Assembly: GCF_011397635.1 (NCBI RefSeq)
Contig: NC_064759.1
Span: 11,862,428-11,926,427 of the forward strand
Direction: 5' to 3'
DNA length: 64,000 nt
Source: Epinephelus fuscoguttatus
Taxonomy: Eukaryota; Chordata; Actinopteri; Perciformes; Serranidae
Below are positions 47,701 to 56,488 of the stretch, piece after piece; position 1 is the first letter of the stretch; each line of letters starts with the position of its first letter. A model generated the notes under the pieces. That model had not been told where the DNA came from. It worked only from the letters and a program-made list of their open reading frames with translations, and made no database searches. The position numbers and the translations under genes were made by a program.

Positions 47701-50700
47701 CCGTCTTGATCAATTGAAGTTATTGAGGAGCACGTTTAACTACAGCTACTGGAGACCTCATACTCGTCGTCGTACTACACCTTGACTTTTCCTGTTCATG
47801 TGTTGCATTTCAGACTAAACTTTAAGCCATGTTTATAATAGATCTGACTGCTTCTTGTGTGTGTTCAGGAAACGAGAGGAGGAACAGCGGAGGAGAGAAG
47901 CTGTGCAGCGAGTCTCGGTGGTCACTGCAGAGAAACGGAGGGCCCCTTTGGTGAGAGCAGAGCAGGAAAAGCTGTCCTTGGTAAACATTATAGAGGACTT
48001 AACCATGAATGACTCAGTGGTGGAAACGAAGAAATCATCCAGAGCTGAACGCACTAAGAGCAAAGAAGAAAGGCTCAAAGGTACACGTGCAGACATTATT
48101 AAAGTTGCTGTGATGGAAGTTGCAGTTTGAGTTGGTGGATTGTGGCTTGGCAGTAATAATACGGTGTCAGTATTAGTGGCTAAGTTAAACTTTAGACTGA
48201 GAAGTTTTATTTTTATGAGTGTCTTGCTCATTTGTATGAGGTGGGATATTTGTTATATAAAAATTACATTACTCAAAACTCCAAGATAAGGGACTGTTTG
48301 TTATCTAGGAGGAAGGGGTGGTGCAAAAAGGAGGAGGCATGTGAAACAATTTTTGAGCATTATATTGGCTTAGAGATGGCTGCATTTAGTATTTATTTTA
48401 CCACCGATTTCTAAAGAAAACGTATCTACTTTAAAATTATACCATTTATCATAATCTGAAACTGAAAAAACTGAAATTATTGTTGGATTTTCAAATTTCC
48501 GACAATCTTTGGACACATAATGTGCAACAAAGGCTTACCTCATAAAAAACATAACCAAATCTGAGTTTAAAATAGTGACATCTCATCAAAATCACTTTAT
48601 TCTATGTCTCATTTAAAATTTGGCCAAAAATAAACCGTTTGCACTAACTATGCAATAACTATGATGCGGGTGTCACGCCAGACTGTCGTGGTGAAGAGGG
48701 AGCTGAGCCAGAAGGCAAAGCTTTCCATTTACTGGTCCATCTACGTCCCGACCCTCACCTATGGTCATGAGCTCTGGGTAGTGACCGAAAGAATGAGATT
48801 GCGGATACAAGCGGCCGAAATGAGTTTCTTCCGTGGCGTATTTGGGCCCAGCCTTAAAAATAGGGTAAGGAGCTCAGACATCCGGAGGGAGCTCGGAGTA
48901 CGGCTGCTGCTGCTTCGCATCAAAAGGGGTCAGTTGAGGTGGTTCAGGCATCTGATCAGGATGCCTCCTGGGCGCCTCCAGTTAAAGGTGTTTCGGGCAC
49001 GTCTCACTGATAGGAGGCCCCGGGCAGACCCAGAACACGCCAGAGGGATTACATATCTCATCTGGTCTGGGAATGCCTTGGGGTCCCCCAGGAGGAGCTG
49101 GAAAGTGTTGCTGGGGAGAGGGACGTCTGGGGGGCTTTGCTTGGCCTGCTGCCCCCGCGACCCAGCCCCAGATAAGCGGATGAAAATGGATGAACGGATG
49201 GATGGATCCATGGATTTTGTCTTCAACTTTTAACTTTTAAACATCAATGGATACGTTCTAAAAATCAAATTACTTATTCATGGCACAAGGGTAAAAAAAG
49301 ACCTCAGCCACCCCCCTCCTCTGATAAATAAAGAACAGTCCCTAAATACTTCCATGAAATACAAGCTGCATTTGCAAAACTAAACTCACAAAAAGCAGAA
49401 ACATTTTGCACAAAATATCTTGTATGCTTTCTTCTTCTCTCACCAGCCCACAAGAGCAGATCCTCCAGAAGAAGTAAGGCAGCTGAACCACATGAGGCTC
49501 ATGATGCTTCAAGCCTCCACAGTCATGTGACAAGTGAAACTGTGCCCGCTGCTCTCCAGACCACCAGGCTGAAGGAACTTCTCTCTCCAGCCTGCTGCAG
49601 CCAGCCACCCAGTCTCAAACCCAGACCGCCCTCAATCCCCAAAGTCAGGGAACGACCTGCCTCAAGCACATGCATTCCTGCAAACATCGCAGCGACAGAC
49701 CAAACTGACACTATTAGCAGAGAATGCATCCTTCAAAAAAAGAGAGACCCTCACATGACAGTACAGACAGCCCCCGGCAAGACTGATGCCCACTGTGCTC
49801 CACAAAAGCACAGAAACCACAAGGAGCAGACTTCAGAAAAGGCCGTCACCAAAGACCAAACTCCCTCATTAAGGAGCAGTTCATCTTCAGACCACAAAAG
49901 CCCCTCGAGAAAGACTCTGTCTGCCACACACGCACCCATCTCGACACGCACACACGGGGAGAACAACAAAGAGCAGCGCAGGAGGAGGAACGATGCTGCA
50001 TGCATCATCCAGCGAGCCTGGCGAAGGTGAGTTTACGCTTGTACCTGAAGAGGTGTTCAGTAGCTGAAGCCTCTCAGGCTGTGGGAGAGTGGCAGTGCCA
50101 TGTGGCGCCCACATGTGCCCTCTCCCACATACATGCCAACTCTGTTCCCAGCCCTCCTGTAACCCTCCCCCCCGTGCTCGGTCTGGATGCCATCAACACT
50201 TGAGCAACGGGGGGGAGAGCGTGGGAGATGGGTGAGATGAGGAGGCAGGGGACAGACGGGCTATAATCTAGAGCTTTCATACTGGTTTAACAAGAGGCTA
50301 AAAGTTCAGCCGTGCTGCTCTAATAGCTACCAGCAGCCTTTCTTTGCTTTTCCCTCCTCTTACACACTCTGCGTTTCTCTTAGAGGCTGCCAGTCCGCCG
50401 CAGGAGGCCCTCTGTTTCCATTCAGCTTCACAATTATATTCTGTATGTGCTGCCTATTAACTGCCTTGAATAAACTCTGTTTACTTTGTTTATGCTTGGT
50501 GAGTATTAGTGTGAGGACTTGCCAGCTTTTAGACCTTTGAACACGGTCTGAATTTTTTTATTGAGCGCCGTGCATGTGTATGTCCTCGCATGGATGTGTG
50601 TCTGCAGGTTCCACGCACACAGACAGAGAGAGGTACGAGCCCGCGAGGAGGCGGCGTCAAGTGATACAAACCACGCCCACATCAGGAAGAAGATGGAAAT

Positions 50701-53700
50701 CCGACCTCAACCCACCAAACTGTCAGCGAGTAAGAGCTCGGTGCTGCAAAGCATCTACGGTGAGATCACTGCTCACACTCAGCACCGAAAAAGGATGTCA
50801 CAGATACAGCATGGGTCACACATACAGTATATAACATGATGTATATTGTTGAAGGGAGCAATTACAGACCCTAAACAGTCCCTGAGAGCAATGCTGTGGT
50901 TTGTATGTCTGGTAGTTTAATGGCGTATTAATCAGGTCGATGGCACGCTGTTTGGAAATGGAAGAAGTCATTATTCTAACACAGTGTGTCACTGTTTCCA
51001 TCAGCTGCAGATTCACAGGTCAGAATTGAACAAAGGTAAACTGTGACATCAGAGCTGGCTGAAGCTGAAACCAACACGGGAAGCACATTCTTGAATTAGT
51101 CAGTCACGTGGGCTTTGATTTAATTTAAGTCAGTGAAAGTAAGCGTGAATGTGCACAGGGACTACAAGTTATAAGATAAGTTTGGTGATATTTGTATTAG
51201 GGACAAACTCTCATGAAAAAAAACAACAGAATTCATTCATCGACTTAGTGCTGCCTGTGTATCTAAATCTTTAAACTCCACTTTACAGCAGAGCGTTGCT
51301 GCGAGAAACACATTAATGAGCCACGCTGGGTGACATACTCCTTCGGTACGATGAAGGAAGGAAGGTATAAGGTATAATGATATCTTGATCTGAATTGGTA
51401 TATTGATTCGTTCATTTTCTGTCACCACATATCCTGTTGGGTGTCACTGGGGGTCTGGAGCCTATCCCAGGGTGAGACGTGGGGTGCACACTGGACAGGT
51501 AACACGGATGCGATTCTAATCCGGACATGTTTCAGCTTAATCTGAAATCCTCACCGCTTAACCCTACTATATCTCCCTAAATCTTACACACTGAACTTTC
51601 AGTCGGTGATAGGCAGTTTCCTTAATACACTGGACATGTTTTTGTTATTTTAGGTGTTTGTTTGTGACCATTAAAGGTTGGATAAATGAATTTCAAGGCC
51701 CTAGTGAGGATCGAACTCACGACCCCTGGTTTACAAGACCAGTGCTCTAACCACTGAGCTATAGAGCCTTTGTTATATGCCTCACATCAAGTATGATTAT
51801 TGAGACTACACCTTGAACAATCATGGGTGTGGGCCCTGATGAGATCAACCAGTTACAGGAGTGTCCTGAGCTTTGTTACGCAGCACCAGCTGATTGAAGG
51901 TGGACACTGTTCAATGATGTGACTGCAGATCTAAATATAGATATCTTCAAACCATTTTCCTTTACCATCTTGAAAGAAACTACGGCGAGACAAGGGCGTT
52001 CATTTCAGGGCTCTCAGTCTCAGCTGCTCCTGGACATGCTTCTTTTAATGACACTCTATAAAGTAAACATTGACACCCTCAGAGGGAACATGACACTGAA
52101 TGTGTTAAACTGTGGGACCTTGAACTAATGACTAAGGAGAAATCTGGACCAGTTGGAAACCACTGCTCTAGACAGTAGTGCAACAGCAGCAGTTTTTAAA
52201 CCCACATGTGTGAAACCGTAGCTCCTACGACGCACTCAACATTGTTAACAGAGGAATCTGGGAATCAGGATGGCTGTCATGCCGGTGTAGAACATGCTGT
52301 AAGTGACTAACTCTGCGAACAGGAACCCGTGTAAATGTCTGAGTGATGCTTCAGTCCACATACCAGGACAGTATCAGTCTGGTGTCCTGTGTGGAACCTC
52401 TGCTCGGGTTTCGCCCCACAGACAGCGCTGACCTTCATCACACATCACCAGGTGATGATGGGAGAATGGGCAGAAACCTTGCAGCGCCAAAACATACAAG
52501 CACACACACCATCACCGCTCACAGACAGACAGATAGACCCCCCCCACCCACCCCCACCCCGCTCTGACGTGGTTCTCCCCTCCCCTTTCTCACCTCACCT
52601 CCATCTCTCTCCCTCTCTCTCCCCTTCCCGCTCTCTGACAGTCCTGGCACTGTGAAAAGTTCAGAGCTGTCAGGGGGAATGTCAGACGACTGCGTAGAGC
52701 TATCAGCTGAACACACACAAACCCCGACACAGTGCTACACACATTCATGAGACTCATTCTCGCACTCCTTTTTTTTTTTTTAACTGAAAGTAGACAGGCA
52801 TTTCACTCTGGACTGGGTGACACTGCTCCGCTAATGATCATAACAGGCAACTTAAAAATGGTTTAGTTTTACCTCAAAATGTATCTGTAGCGACAGGCAT
52901 GGAGAGTGAAATGTGTTTTTACATCCCAGATGCAAAACTACACGTATTTATGTGGCACACAATTAGCACCTTCCATCAGCCAAATGCTATTAAAATAGTG
53001 GCTGGTTGATTCATTCACAAGCCCCCAAAACTCAATGGTCAATTGAGTGGCTGTTAAATTTGAACATTCACTAGCCATTTGGCAGCTGGACAAAAAAAAA
53101 GTTGAAGGTAAACATTCGTGTATTCTAACTCGAACCCTATTTCCCCATGTTTTTGTGTCTGAGTGACAAATGGGAACAATTTTTGAATCTGGTTCAGTAA
53201 GATATCCCTTAAACTGTAGCGGCAAAACTCCTAAGGGTAGGTCGCCCCGCTAATTTATGTCCCTTGGGGGCAGTGGTAGCTCGGTCCATAGGGACCTGGA
53301 CCGGCTCAAGTCCTCGTCTGGAGGAAATAGGGAGTGTGATCTGACAGCTGGAGAGGCGCCAGCTCACCTCCTGGGCACTACCAATGTGCCCTGGAGCAAG
53401 GCACCGTATCCCCAATTGCCCAGGGCGCATGTCCACAGGCAGCCCCCTCACCCATTTAATCCATGTATAGGTCCTGTTTGTACGTGTGTGTGTATTTCAG
53501 AGTGAATTGAATTTCCCCTCAGGGATTAATAAAGTATATCATCTTCTTCTTAAAAGTGCTTTCTTTTTGCTGCAATCATGCTCCACTTGTCATTATGAGT
53601 GTCTGACAACATTATGGAAAGAACCCTACAGTGAAATGAAAGGGTTTTCTTTACCCCTATACTGACCTGGGGTCTCATTTACAAAACAGTGCGTAGGATC

Positions 53701-55891
53701 CATATTAAAAATGTACATATAGAGGCATTGGTGGATAGAGCAGGCGCCCCATGTACAAGGCTGTTGCCACAGCAGCCCGGGTTTGACCCCAGCCTGTGGC
53801 CCTCTGCTGCATGTCACTCCCTCTCTCTCTCCCCCCTTCACACTTGTCTGTCCCATCAATTAAAGGCTAAAATATCTTTAAAAAAAAAAAAGTACGTACA
53901 GACAAAAGCCTTGTTTTGTGTGTACGCAGTGTTTATAAATGAGACCCCAGGTGTGTTCATCATTGTGAGTAACCAAGTCTCGCTTAACGGAGAAGTCTCA
54001 TTCTGATGTTTTTTCCCTTTTTTTATGTTGTCAAAATTAGCAAAATATTCAGCCATGACATTGAAAATCTTTTAGGTAACGATAAGATACACTGTCTGTG
54101 CAGTTACACAACACACTCTTCCTGACACTGCTCTCTCCAGCTCTAACTGACTTTTCCAACAACAACGTTGTGTGTTTTTTTTGTTTGTTTTTTTGGCTTT
54201 TATTAGACAGGACAGATTTTAGTGTGGGGGGTTGAACGACATGCAGTGGGGGCCCATGGCTGCTGTGGCAAGGACGATGCCCCCATATGTGGGATGCCCG
54301 CTCCAACCACCGAGCCACCAGGCGCTCCTTCCAATGTTGTTTTTACTGCAACAAGTCACCTTTTGTAAGATTTCCGAGCGAGACATCTCCTTGAGCGAGA
54401 TGTGGTCACAAAAACAAACAGACCAGATCAAGTGAAAGATACGGAAAAACACTTAATTCCTCTGTAGGGTTCTTTCCATAATGTTGTCAGATACTAACAA
54501 TAATACTAACTAATAATAACAACCTGAGCCTGTCAGTGGCAAAAACAAGCACTTTCAATAGACATAAATTGACGGTTCACAATTGTCTGCAGCCTGTCTC
54601 TCTCAATACTGAACCACTTTCAAAGATTGTTGTTCTCTTTATGTTGTTCTCTTTAGCCACTTAGACACAGAAAAGGGTAAATAGGGTCAAGGTTGAATAA
54701 AAAGTTTCCCTTTAAATTTGGCACCCTGTGTGTCCAATAATTGCCGTGTGCAAGCTTGAATAATTTGCTGATGAAAAAAATACAAGACTTTGTGCAAACA
54801 CGGCACGTTAAAAAACACAATAAAGTTTAATTAGTTATTTCCACTGTGCTCCTCGAACATGAGACAATTACACACTAACTTCCTCCTGTGGAATTTCTGT
54901 GTCTGTAGTTAGGTGGTGATAAGTAGCTCCTGCAATACACAGGGTAGTTTTTTTGATGATGTAAGTATTTGTTTGTTATTGTGAACTATTTTTTCAATAA
55001 TATTAAGTCATGACCCCTGGTTTTTCTTTTTAAAGATATTTTTCTGGGCATTTTAGCCTTTAATTGACAGGACAGGTGAGTGTGAAGGGGGGAGAGAGAG
55101 AGAGGGAGTGACATGCAGCAAGGAGCCACAGGCTGGAGTCGAACCCGGGCTTCTGCGGCAACAGCCTTGTACATGGGGCGCCTGCTCTATCCACTAAGCC
55201 ACCAACACCCCAACCCCTGGTTTTTCAATCGGTGATAGGCAGTTTCCTTAATACACTGGACATGTTTTTGTTATTTTAGGTGTTTGTTTGTGACCATTAA
55301 AGGTTGGATAAATGAATTTCAAGGCCCTAGTGAGGATCGAACTCACGACCCCTGGTTTACAAGACCAGTGCTCTAACCACTGAGCTATAGAGCCTTTGTT
55401 ATGTATGAGGAAATCATCTGTGATTCTTAACGCTACACCTTGAACAATCATGGGTGTGGAGCCTCACTAGATCAACCAGTTACAGGAGTGTCCTGAGCTT
55501 TGTTACACAGCACCAGCTGATTGAAAGCTGAGACTGTTCATATAATCTGACTGTAAATCTAAATGAGGATATCATCTAATATTTGTCTTTACTGTCCTTT
55601 AGGAAACTCTATGGCCAGACGAGGGCGTTCACTCCGGGGCTCTCAATCTCAGCTGCTCCTGGACATGCCCTTACGCACCCAGAGCCAGTGTAAGTGAATG
55701 CACAGACACACAGACACACAGAGTTCTGATAAAGTAAAAGCCTCTACAAGGTCATTTTATGTGCTTATTCTACAGTGAGCGGTATAGACTGCGTGCACCT
55801 GACCGATGCCGTGAATCAAGCCCGGCAGTACTCTTACCACCTGAGACCACATAGTGCTGGACAGGGGACCAGAGGCCGGGGAAAACATTGA
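26095..55891 (+). CDS. invs: inversin (NPHP2), complete coding span plus 5' UTR exon
   Basis: Inversin is an ankyrin-repeat scaffold of the proximal ciliary 'inversin compartment'. It recruits NPHP3, NEK8 and ANKS6, shifts Wnt signalling toward planar polarity and is needed for left-right asymmetry and kidney development. Coding exons: 26199-26201, 35616-35715, 37345-37508 (or from 37342), 38821-38994, 39547-39714, 39834-40014, 42210-42319, 42500-42671, 43410-43565, 44050-44171, 45858-45965, 46055-46161, 46254-46463, 47869-48080, 49447-50026, 50608-50759, 55603-55689, 55776-55891. All phases join: 2922 nt or 973 residues (human about 1065). Seen: ankyrin repeats over about residues 16-550, IQ motif 1 at 559-570, an RKQL D-box-like site at 576-579, a low-complexity linker and IQ motif 2 near 849-860. 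The shorter length is in the linker. Confidence 0.95.
27221..28408. mobile_element. foldback element (CACCCACAAAAT family) with insertions
   Basis: The left arm is CCTCACCCACAAAATGAC and the right arm GATTTTGTGGGTGAAG. Inside are a SINE (27384-27617) and, from about 27915 to 28320, another repeat with TTCGACCGTCATGGGCTGGC at one end. Confidence 0.6.
27384..27617 (-). mobile_element. tRNA-derived SINE with target-site duplication
   Basis: Same SINE family as 20791-20984. It is flanked by 15-bp direct repeats, AACACGTGCATTTTC (27369-27383) and AACACATGCATTTTC (27618-27632), with one mismatch. A 20-bp unit is triplicated at 27521-27580 within its head. Confidence 0.85.
30709..30743. repeat. (CA)n microsatellite
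   Basis: 35 bp of CA repeat in INVS intron 1. Confidence 0.95.
30823..30865. repeat. (CA)n microsatellite
   Basis: About 42 bp of CA repeat. Confidence 0.95.
31505..31547. repeat. (TG)n microsatellite
   Basis: About 43 bp of TG repeat. Confidence 0.95.
31692..31750. repeat. (CA)n microsatellite
   Basis: About 59 bp of CA repeat, the longest in the window. Confidence 0.95.
32614..33040. repeat. 21-bp minisatellite
   Basis: About 20 imperfect units of the type TTTTGTGTCTCTTTGWGGTNG. Because the unit is a multiple of three, it keeps a reading frame open as a (LCLFVVV)-like repeat, which is not a gene. Confidence 0.85.
33857..33890. repeat. (CA)n microsatellite
   Basis: 34 bp of pure CA repeat within a longer impure CA/CCCACA tract (about 33845-33915). 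Confidence 0.9.
33920..35610. other. end of INVS intron 1
   Basis: AT-rich intron with a short CA run at 34137-34159. No gene or clear element was recognised. Confidence 0.5.
35616..35715 (+). CDS. invs: INVS exon (residues 2-34)
   Basis: 100 nt, phase 0 to 1. It encodes ASATSSPGPASVGSQVHAAA then VNGDRSALLKLIT, the start of the first ankyrin repeat. Confidence 0.92.
36230..36698. mobile_element. foldback MITE (CACCCACAAAAT family)
   Basis: Near-symmetric ends: TTTTAAAGGAAGACTTCACC and its reverse complement GTGAAGTCTTCCTTTAAA. It is the best-preserved copy in the window, about 470 bp and without nested insertions. Confidence 0.8.
37305..37339. repeat. (TG)17 at an INVS splice acceptor
   Basis: A perfect TG tract runs directly into the TAGCAG acceptor of the next exon and replaces a normal polypyrimidine tract. 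Confidence 0.95.
37345..37508 (+). CDS. invs: INVS exon (residues 35-89)
   Basis: 164 nt, phase 1 to 0. It encodes EPSLRDREDQFGRTPLMYCV and LADRLDCAEILLKAGASVNK, ankyrin repeat 2, very close to mammalian inversin. Starting at 37342 would insert one Ala. Confidence 0.95.
38170..38201. repeat. (TG)n microsatellite
   Basis: 32 bp of TG repeat. Confidence 0.95.
38325..38365. repeat. (CA)n microsatellite
   Basis: About 40 bp of CA repeat. Confidence 0.95.
38559..38583. repeat. (GAT)8 trinucleotide repeat
   Basis: Perfect GAT units over 25 bp, intronic. Confidence 0.9.
38720..38748. repeat. (TG)n microsatellite
   Basis: 29 bp of TG, about 70 bp upstream of the next INVS exon. Confidence 0.95.
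38821..38994 (+). CDS. invs: INVS exon (residues 90-147)
   Basis: 174 nt, phase 0/0. It encodes GNGRFLKLLLSRRANWLQKD and LEEMTPLHLATRHPSPKALA, ankyrin repeats. Confidence 0.95.
39547..39714 (+). CDS. invs: INVS exon (residues 148-203)
   Basis: 168 nt, phase 0/0. It encodes QTALHWSAFYNRPEHVRLLI and KHDSNIGIPDSEGKIPLHWA, two ankyrin repeats. Confidence 0.95.
39834..40014 (+). CDS. invs: INVS exon (residues 204-263)
   Basis: 181 nt, phase 0 to 1. It encodes EAAPTESLLNWQDYEGRTPL and YDNLFRTPLHWAALLG. The acceptor (GTGTGAGAAG) is weak, lacking pyrimidines next to the AG. Confidence 0.93.
41491..41756 (-). mobile_element. tRNA-related SINE of a second family
   Basis: Resembles a common fish SINE: CCACTCAAAGTGCTTC at the 3' part and GGGGATTGAACCACT (a box-B-like segment read on the minus strand) near the head. 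It lies in an INVS intron. Confidence 0.6.
42210..42319 (+). CDS. invs: INVS exon (residues 264-300)
   Basis: 110 nt, phase 1 to 0. It encodes HARIVHLLLERNTSGTIPSD then SQGATPLHYGAQSNNA. Confidence 0.95.
42500..42671 (+). CDS. invs: INVS exon (residues 301-357)
   Basis: 172 nt, phase 0 to 1. It encodes ETVGVFLSHPSVKDEPDLEG and FMWAAGKGSDDVIRTML to DINMADKYGGT. Confidence 0.95.
42950..43260. promoter_or_regulatory. candidate non-coding regulatory block in an INVS intron
   Basis: Unique-looking sequence with TTTATGCATGCGTAA and GTCATGCTAATGAG (octamer-like) near 43030-43075. Inference from composition only. Confidence 0.22.
43410..43565 (+). CDS. invs: INVS exon (residues 358-409)
   Basis: 156 nt, phase 1/1. 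It encodes LHAASLSGHVSTVKLLLERG and MKHTPLFRACEMGHRDVILT. Confidence 0.95.
44050..44171 (+). CDS. invs: INVS exon (residues 410-450)
   Basis: 122 nt, phase 1 to 0. It encodes SARVDLVDVDGHTALHWAAL and GGNAEVCQILMENGISPNVQ. The acceptor (AATGAATAAAG) is purine-rich and weak. Confidence 0.93.
44281..44980. mobile_element. foldback MITE (GTGCAGTGTGTAGGA family)
   Basis: The left end TTAAAGGTGCAGTGTGTAGG is mirrored by ACACACTGCTCCTTTAA at the right end. Internal direct duplication of the GTGAAACTGCTTTA-type block suggests a composite copy. Confidence 0.7.
45858..45965 (+). CDS. invs: INVS exon (residues 451-486)
   Basis: 108 nt, phase 0/0. It encodes DQAGRTPLQCAAYGGYITCM and AVLMENNADPNIQDKE. 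Confidence 0.96.
46055..46161 (+). CDS. invs: INVS exon (residues 487-521)
   Basis: 107 nt, phase 0 to 2. It encodes GRTALHWSCNNGYLDAVKLL and ends NHMEHTEE. Confidence 0.95.
46254..46463 (+). CDS. invs: INVS exon (residues 522-591, IQ motif 1 and D-box)
   Basis: 210 nt, phase 2/2. It encodes the last ankyrin repeat (YTPLDYALLGGHSEVTQFML), then IQ motif 1 (SIQAVYKGYTVR), which binds calmodulin in the family, followed by RKQLLMRHEQL. RKQL matches the RxxL destruction-box consensus reported for APC2 binding. Confidence 0.95.
47869..48080 (+). CDS. invs: INVS exon (residues 592-662)
   Basis: 212 nt, phase 2 to 1. It begins KREEEQRRREAVQRVS, the charged helix also found after the first IQ motif in mammals, then diverges into the linker. 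Confidence 0.9.
48655..49215 (+). mobile_element. non-LTR retrotransposon 3' fragment (Rex3/RTE-like)
   Basis: Encodes the C-terminal end of a LINE reverse transcriptase, with AKLSIYWSIYVPTLTYGHEL and SSDIRRELGVRLLLLRIKRG. A frameshift near 49020 moves the conserved end (EELESVAGERDVWGALLGLL) to another frame. The 3' tail is GGATG-rich, as in Rex3-type elements. It sits in the INVS intron before the large linker exon. The clade name is from memory. Confidence 0.75.
49447..50026 (+). CDS. invs: INVS large linker exon (residues 663-855)
   Basis: 580 nt, phase 1 to 2. Low-complexity Ser/Pro/Thr/Lys linker with little conservation, ending NDAACIIQRAWR, the beginning of IQ motif 2. A single large exon is also found in other vertebrates for this region. 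Confidence 0.92.
50608..50759 (+). CDS. invs: INVS exon (residues 856-906)
   Basis: 152 nt, phase 2 to 1. It completes IQ motif 2 (AWRRFHAHRQR) and ends SSVLQSIYG, matching the mammalian SVLKQIYG. Confidence 0.92.
51696..51768 (-). tRNA. tRNA-Thr (TGT)
   Basis: 73 nt on the minus strand. Acceptor stem GGCTCTA pairs with TAGGGCC (one G-U), the D arm is AGCTCAGTGGTTAGAGC, the anticodon stem is CTGGT/ACCAG with loop CTTGTAA (anticodon TGT), and the T loop is TTCGATC. No TTTT terminator follows closely at the 3' side, so expression is uncertain. Confidence 0.88.
51976..52050 (+). pseudogene. decayed duplicate of an INVS exon
   Basis: Aligns with the exon at 55603-55689 through the residues RGRS, GSQSQLLLDM. 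The acceptor TTTAG has become TGAAAG, small indels follow AAACT, and the 3' end, including the donor, is replaced after CTGGACATG. It should not splice as an INVS exon. Confidence 0.8.
53264..53548 (+). mobile_element. SINE with GAATTTCCCCTCAGGGATTAAT tail
   Basis: tRNA-like head (GGGGGCAGTGGTAGCTCGGT, then GGCTCAAGTCC) and a 3' end AATTTCCCCTCAGGGATT followed by AATAAAGTAT. It lies in the penultimate INVS intron. Confidence 0.65.
53669..53950. mobile_element. MITE (GGGGTCTCATTTACAAA) interrupted by a SINE
   Basis: Left end TGGGGTCTCATTTACAAAAC and right end TTATAAATGAGACCCCA are inverted repeats. Between them sits a SINE at 53721-53891. Confidence 0.75.
53721..53891 (+). mobile_element. tRNA-derived SINE nested in the MITE
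   Basis: Same family as 20791-20984, plus orientation, ending in a run of 12 A. GTACATA and GTACGTA flank it, possibly a degraded target duplication. Confidence 0.75.
54172..54328 (-). mobile_element. tRNA-derived SINE (diverged)
   Basis: Minus-strand copy of the same family with a degraded head (CACCGAGCCACCAGGCGCTCC on the plus strand) and T-rich 5' border. Confidence 0.6.
55019..55213 (-). mobile_element. tRNA-derived SINE
   Basis: Full-length minus-strand copy, adjacent to the duplicated tRNA-Thr block that begins at 55226. Confidence 0.75.
55226..55680 (+). repeat. duplicated block, copy B (tRNA-Thr plus functional INVS exon)
   Basis: Counterpart of 51600-52050; this copy keeps a working acceptor (CCTTTAG) and donor for the INVS exon at 55603, so it is likely the ancestral location. 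Confidence 0.9.
55322..55394 (-). tRNA. tRNA-Thr (TGT), second copy
   Basis: Identical in all 73 positions read to the copy at 51696-51768: same stems, TGT anticodon and TTCGATC T loop. It lies in the last-but-one INVS intron, antisense to INVS. Confidence 0.88.
55603..55689 (+). CDS. invs: INVS exon (residues 907-935)
   Basis: 87 nt, phase 1/1. It encodes NSMARRGRSLRGSQSQLLLD and MPLRTQSQ. Being symmetric, it could be skipped without a frame change. Confidence 0.88.
55776..55891 (+). CDS. invs: INVS terminal exon
   Basis: 116 nt, phase 1, ending TGA at 55889. It encodes LSGIDCVHLTDAVNQARQYS and YHLRPHS, matching the mammalian end (CIHLLENSGRSKNFSYNL), then a short basic tail. Confidence 0.92.
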
Positions 55892-56437
55892 AGCCACACA
55901 CACGCACACGCGCACACTTTCATATGTTCTTTGATGTTTTCTCAGCTGGCTGGCGGCCTCTCCTCTATAGAAATATTTTACACATTGTTCGCTCAATGTG
56001 GCGAGCGTTCTAAAATTAAGCCATATGACATCAGAGCCATGACCTCACAGGGTGGGGTTAAGTCTACAGAAAATGGTGTGTGTAAAAGATAACCTTTCAT
56101 CCATTGTGGAAGGAACACATACACACGCCATCTCCCTCGTTCTCCGTCGCTCTCGCACACACACTGAGATAACCTTTCCTCCTGTTGTGGAGAATGAGGC
56201 AGTCTATCAACAGCCGGTCATACAGATAGCCCACCTGCAGCCACGGACACACACATACACGCACACACAGTTACTTTCTACACAACAGTCTGGTTTCTAA
56301 GTGCTTTACCTCTCAAGAGAAAGACGTATTTCTCTACTCTGCAGTTTTTTACTTTACTATACATTTGCAAAAAATAATCCATCATGTGTAATTTTAGATG
56401 TACCTCAATTTCTTGTTGTTTTTATTGCATTATATGA

Positions 56438-56448
56438 AATAAAATAAA
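56438..56448 (+). terminator. invs: INVS poly(A) signals
   Basis: Two overlapping AATAAA hexamers (56438 and 56443), about 550 bp after the INVS stop. Confidence 0.65.
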
Positions 56449-56482
56449 AATTGACACAAAACGCAGCGCACTTGGATTTAAC

Positions 56483-56488
56483 TTTATT
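56483..56488 (-). terminator. tex10: TEX10 poly(A) signal
   Basis: Plus-strand TTTATT is AATAAA on the minus strand, about 370 bp after the TEX10 stop. It faces the INVS signals at a distance of about 40 bp. Confidence 0.65.

Larger units (their letters stand above)
51600..52050 (+). repeat. duplicated block, copy A (tRNA-Thr plus dead INVS exon)
   Basis: About 450 bp colinear with 55226-55680 at an offset of about 3626 bp. It contains the same tRNA-Thr and a decayed version of the INVS exon at 55603-55689. Similarity starts at TCGGTGATAGGCAGTTTCC and ends after CTGCTCCTGGACATG. Confidence 0.9.

Noticed and set aside
48661-49233. 190-residue plus-strand ORF as an INVS or host gene
   Set aside because: Sequence matches LINE reverse transcriptase C-terminus, with a frameshift and a GGATG tail.
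51400-51560. Possible gene fragment near GGAGCCTATCCCAGGGTGAG
   Set aside because: Fragment of a common dispersed fish repeat, also seen near 57230.
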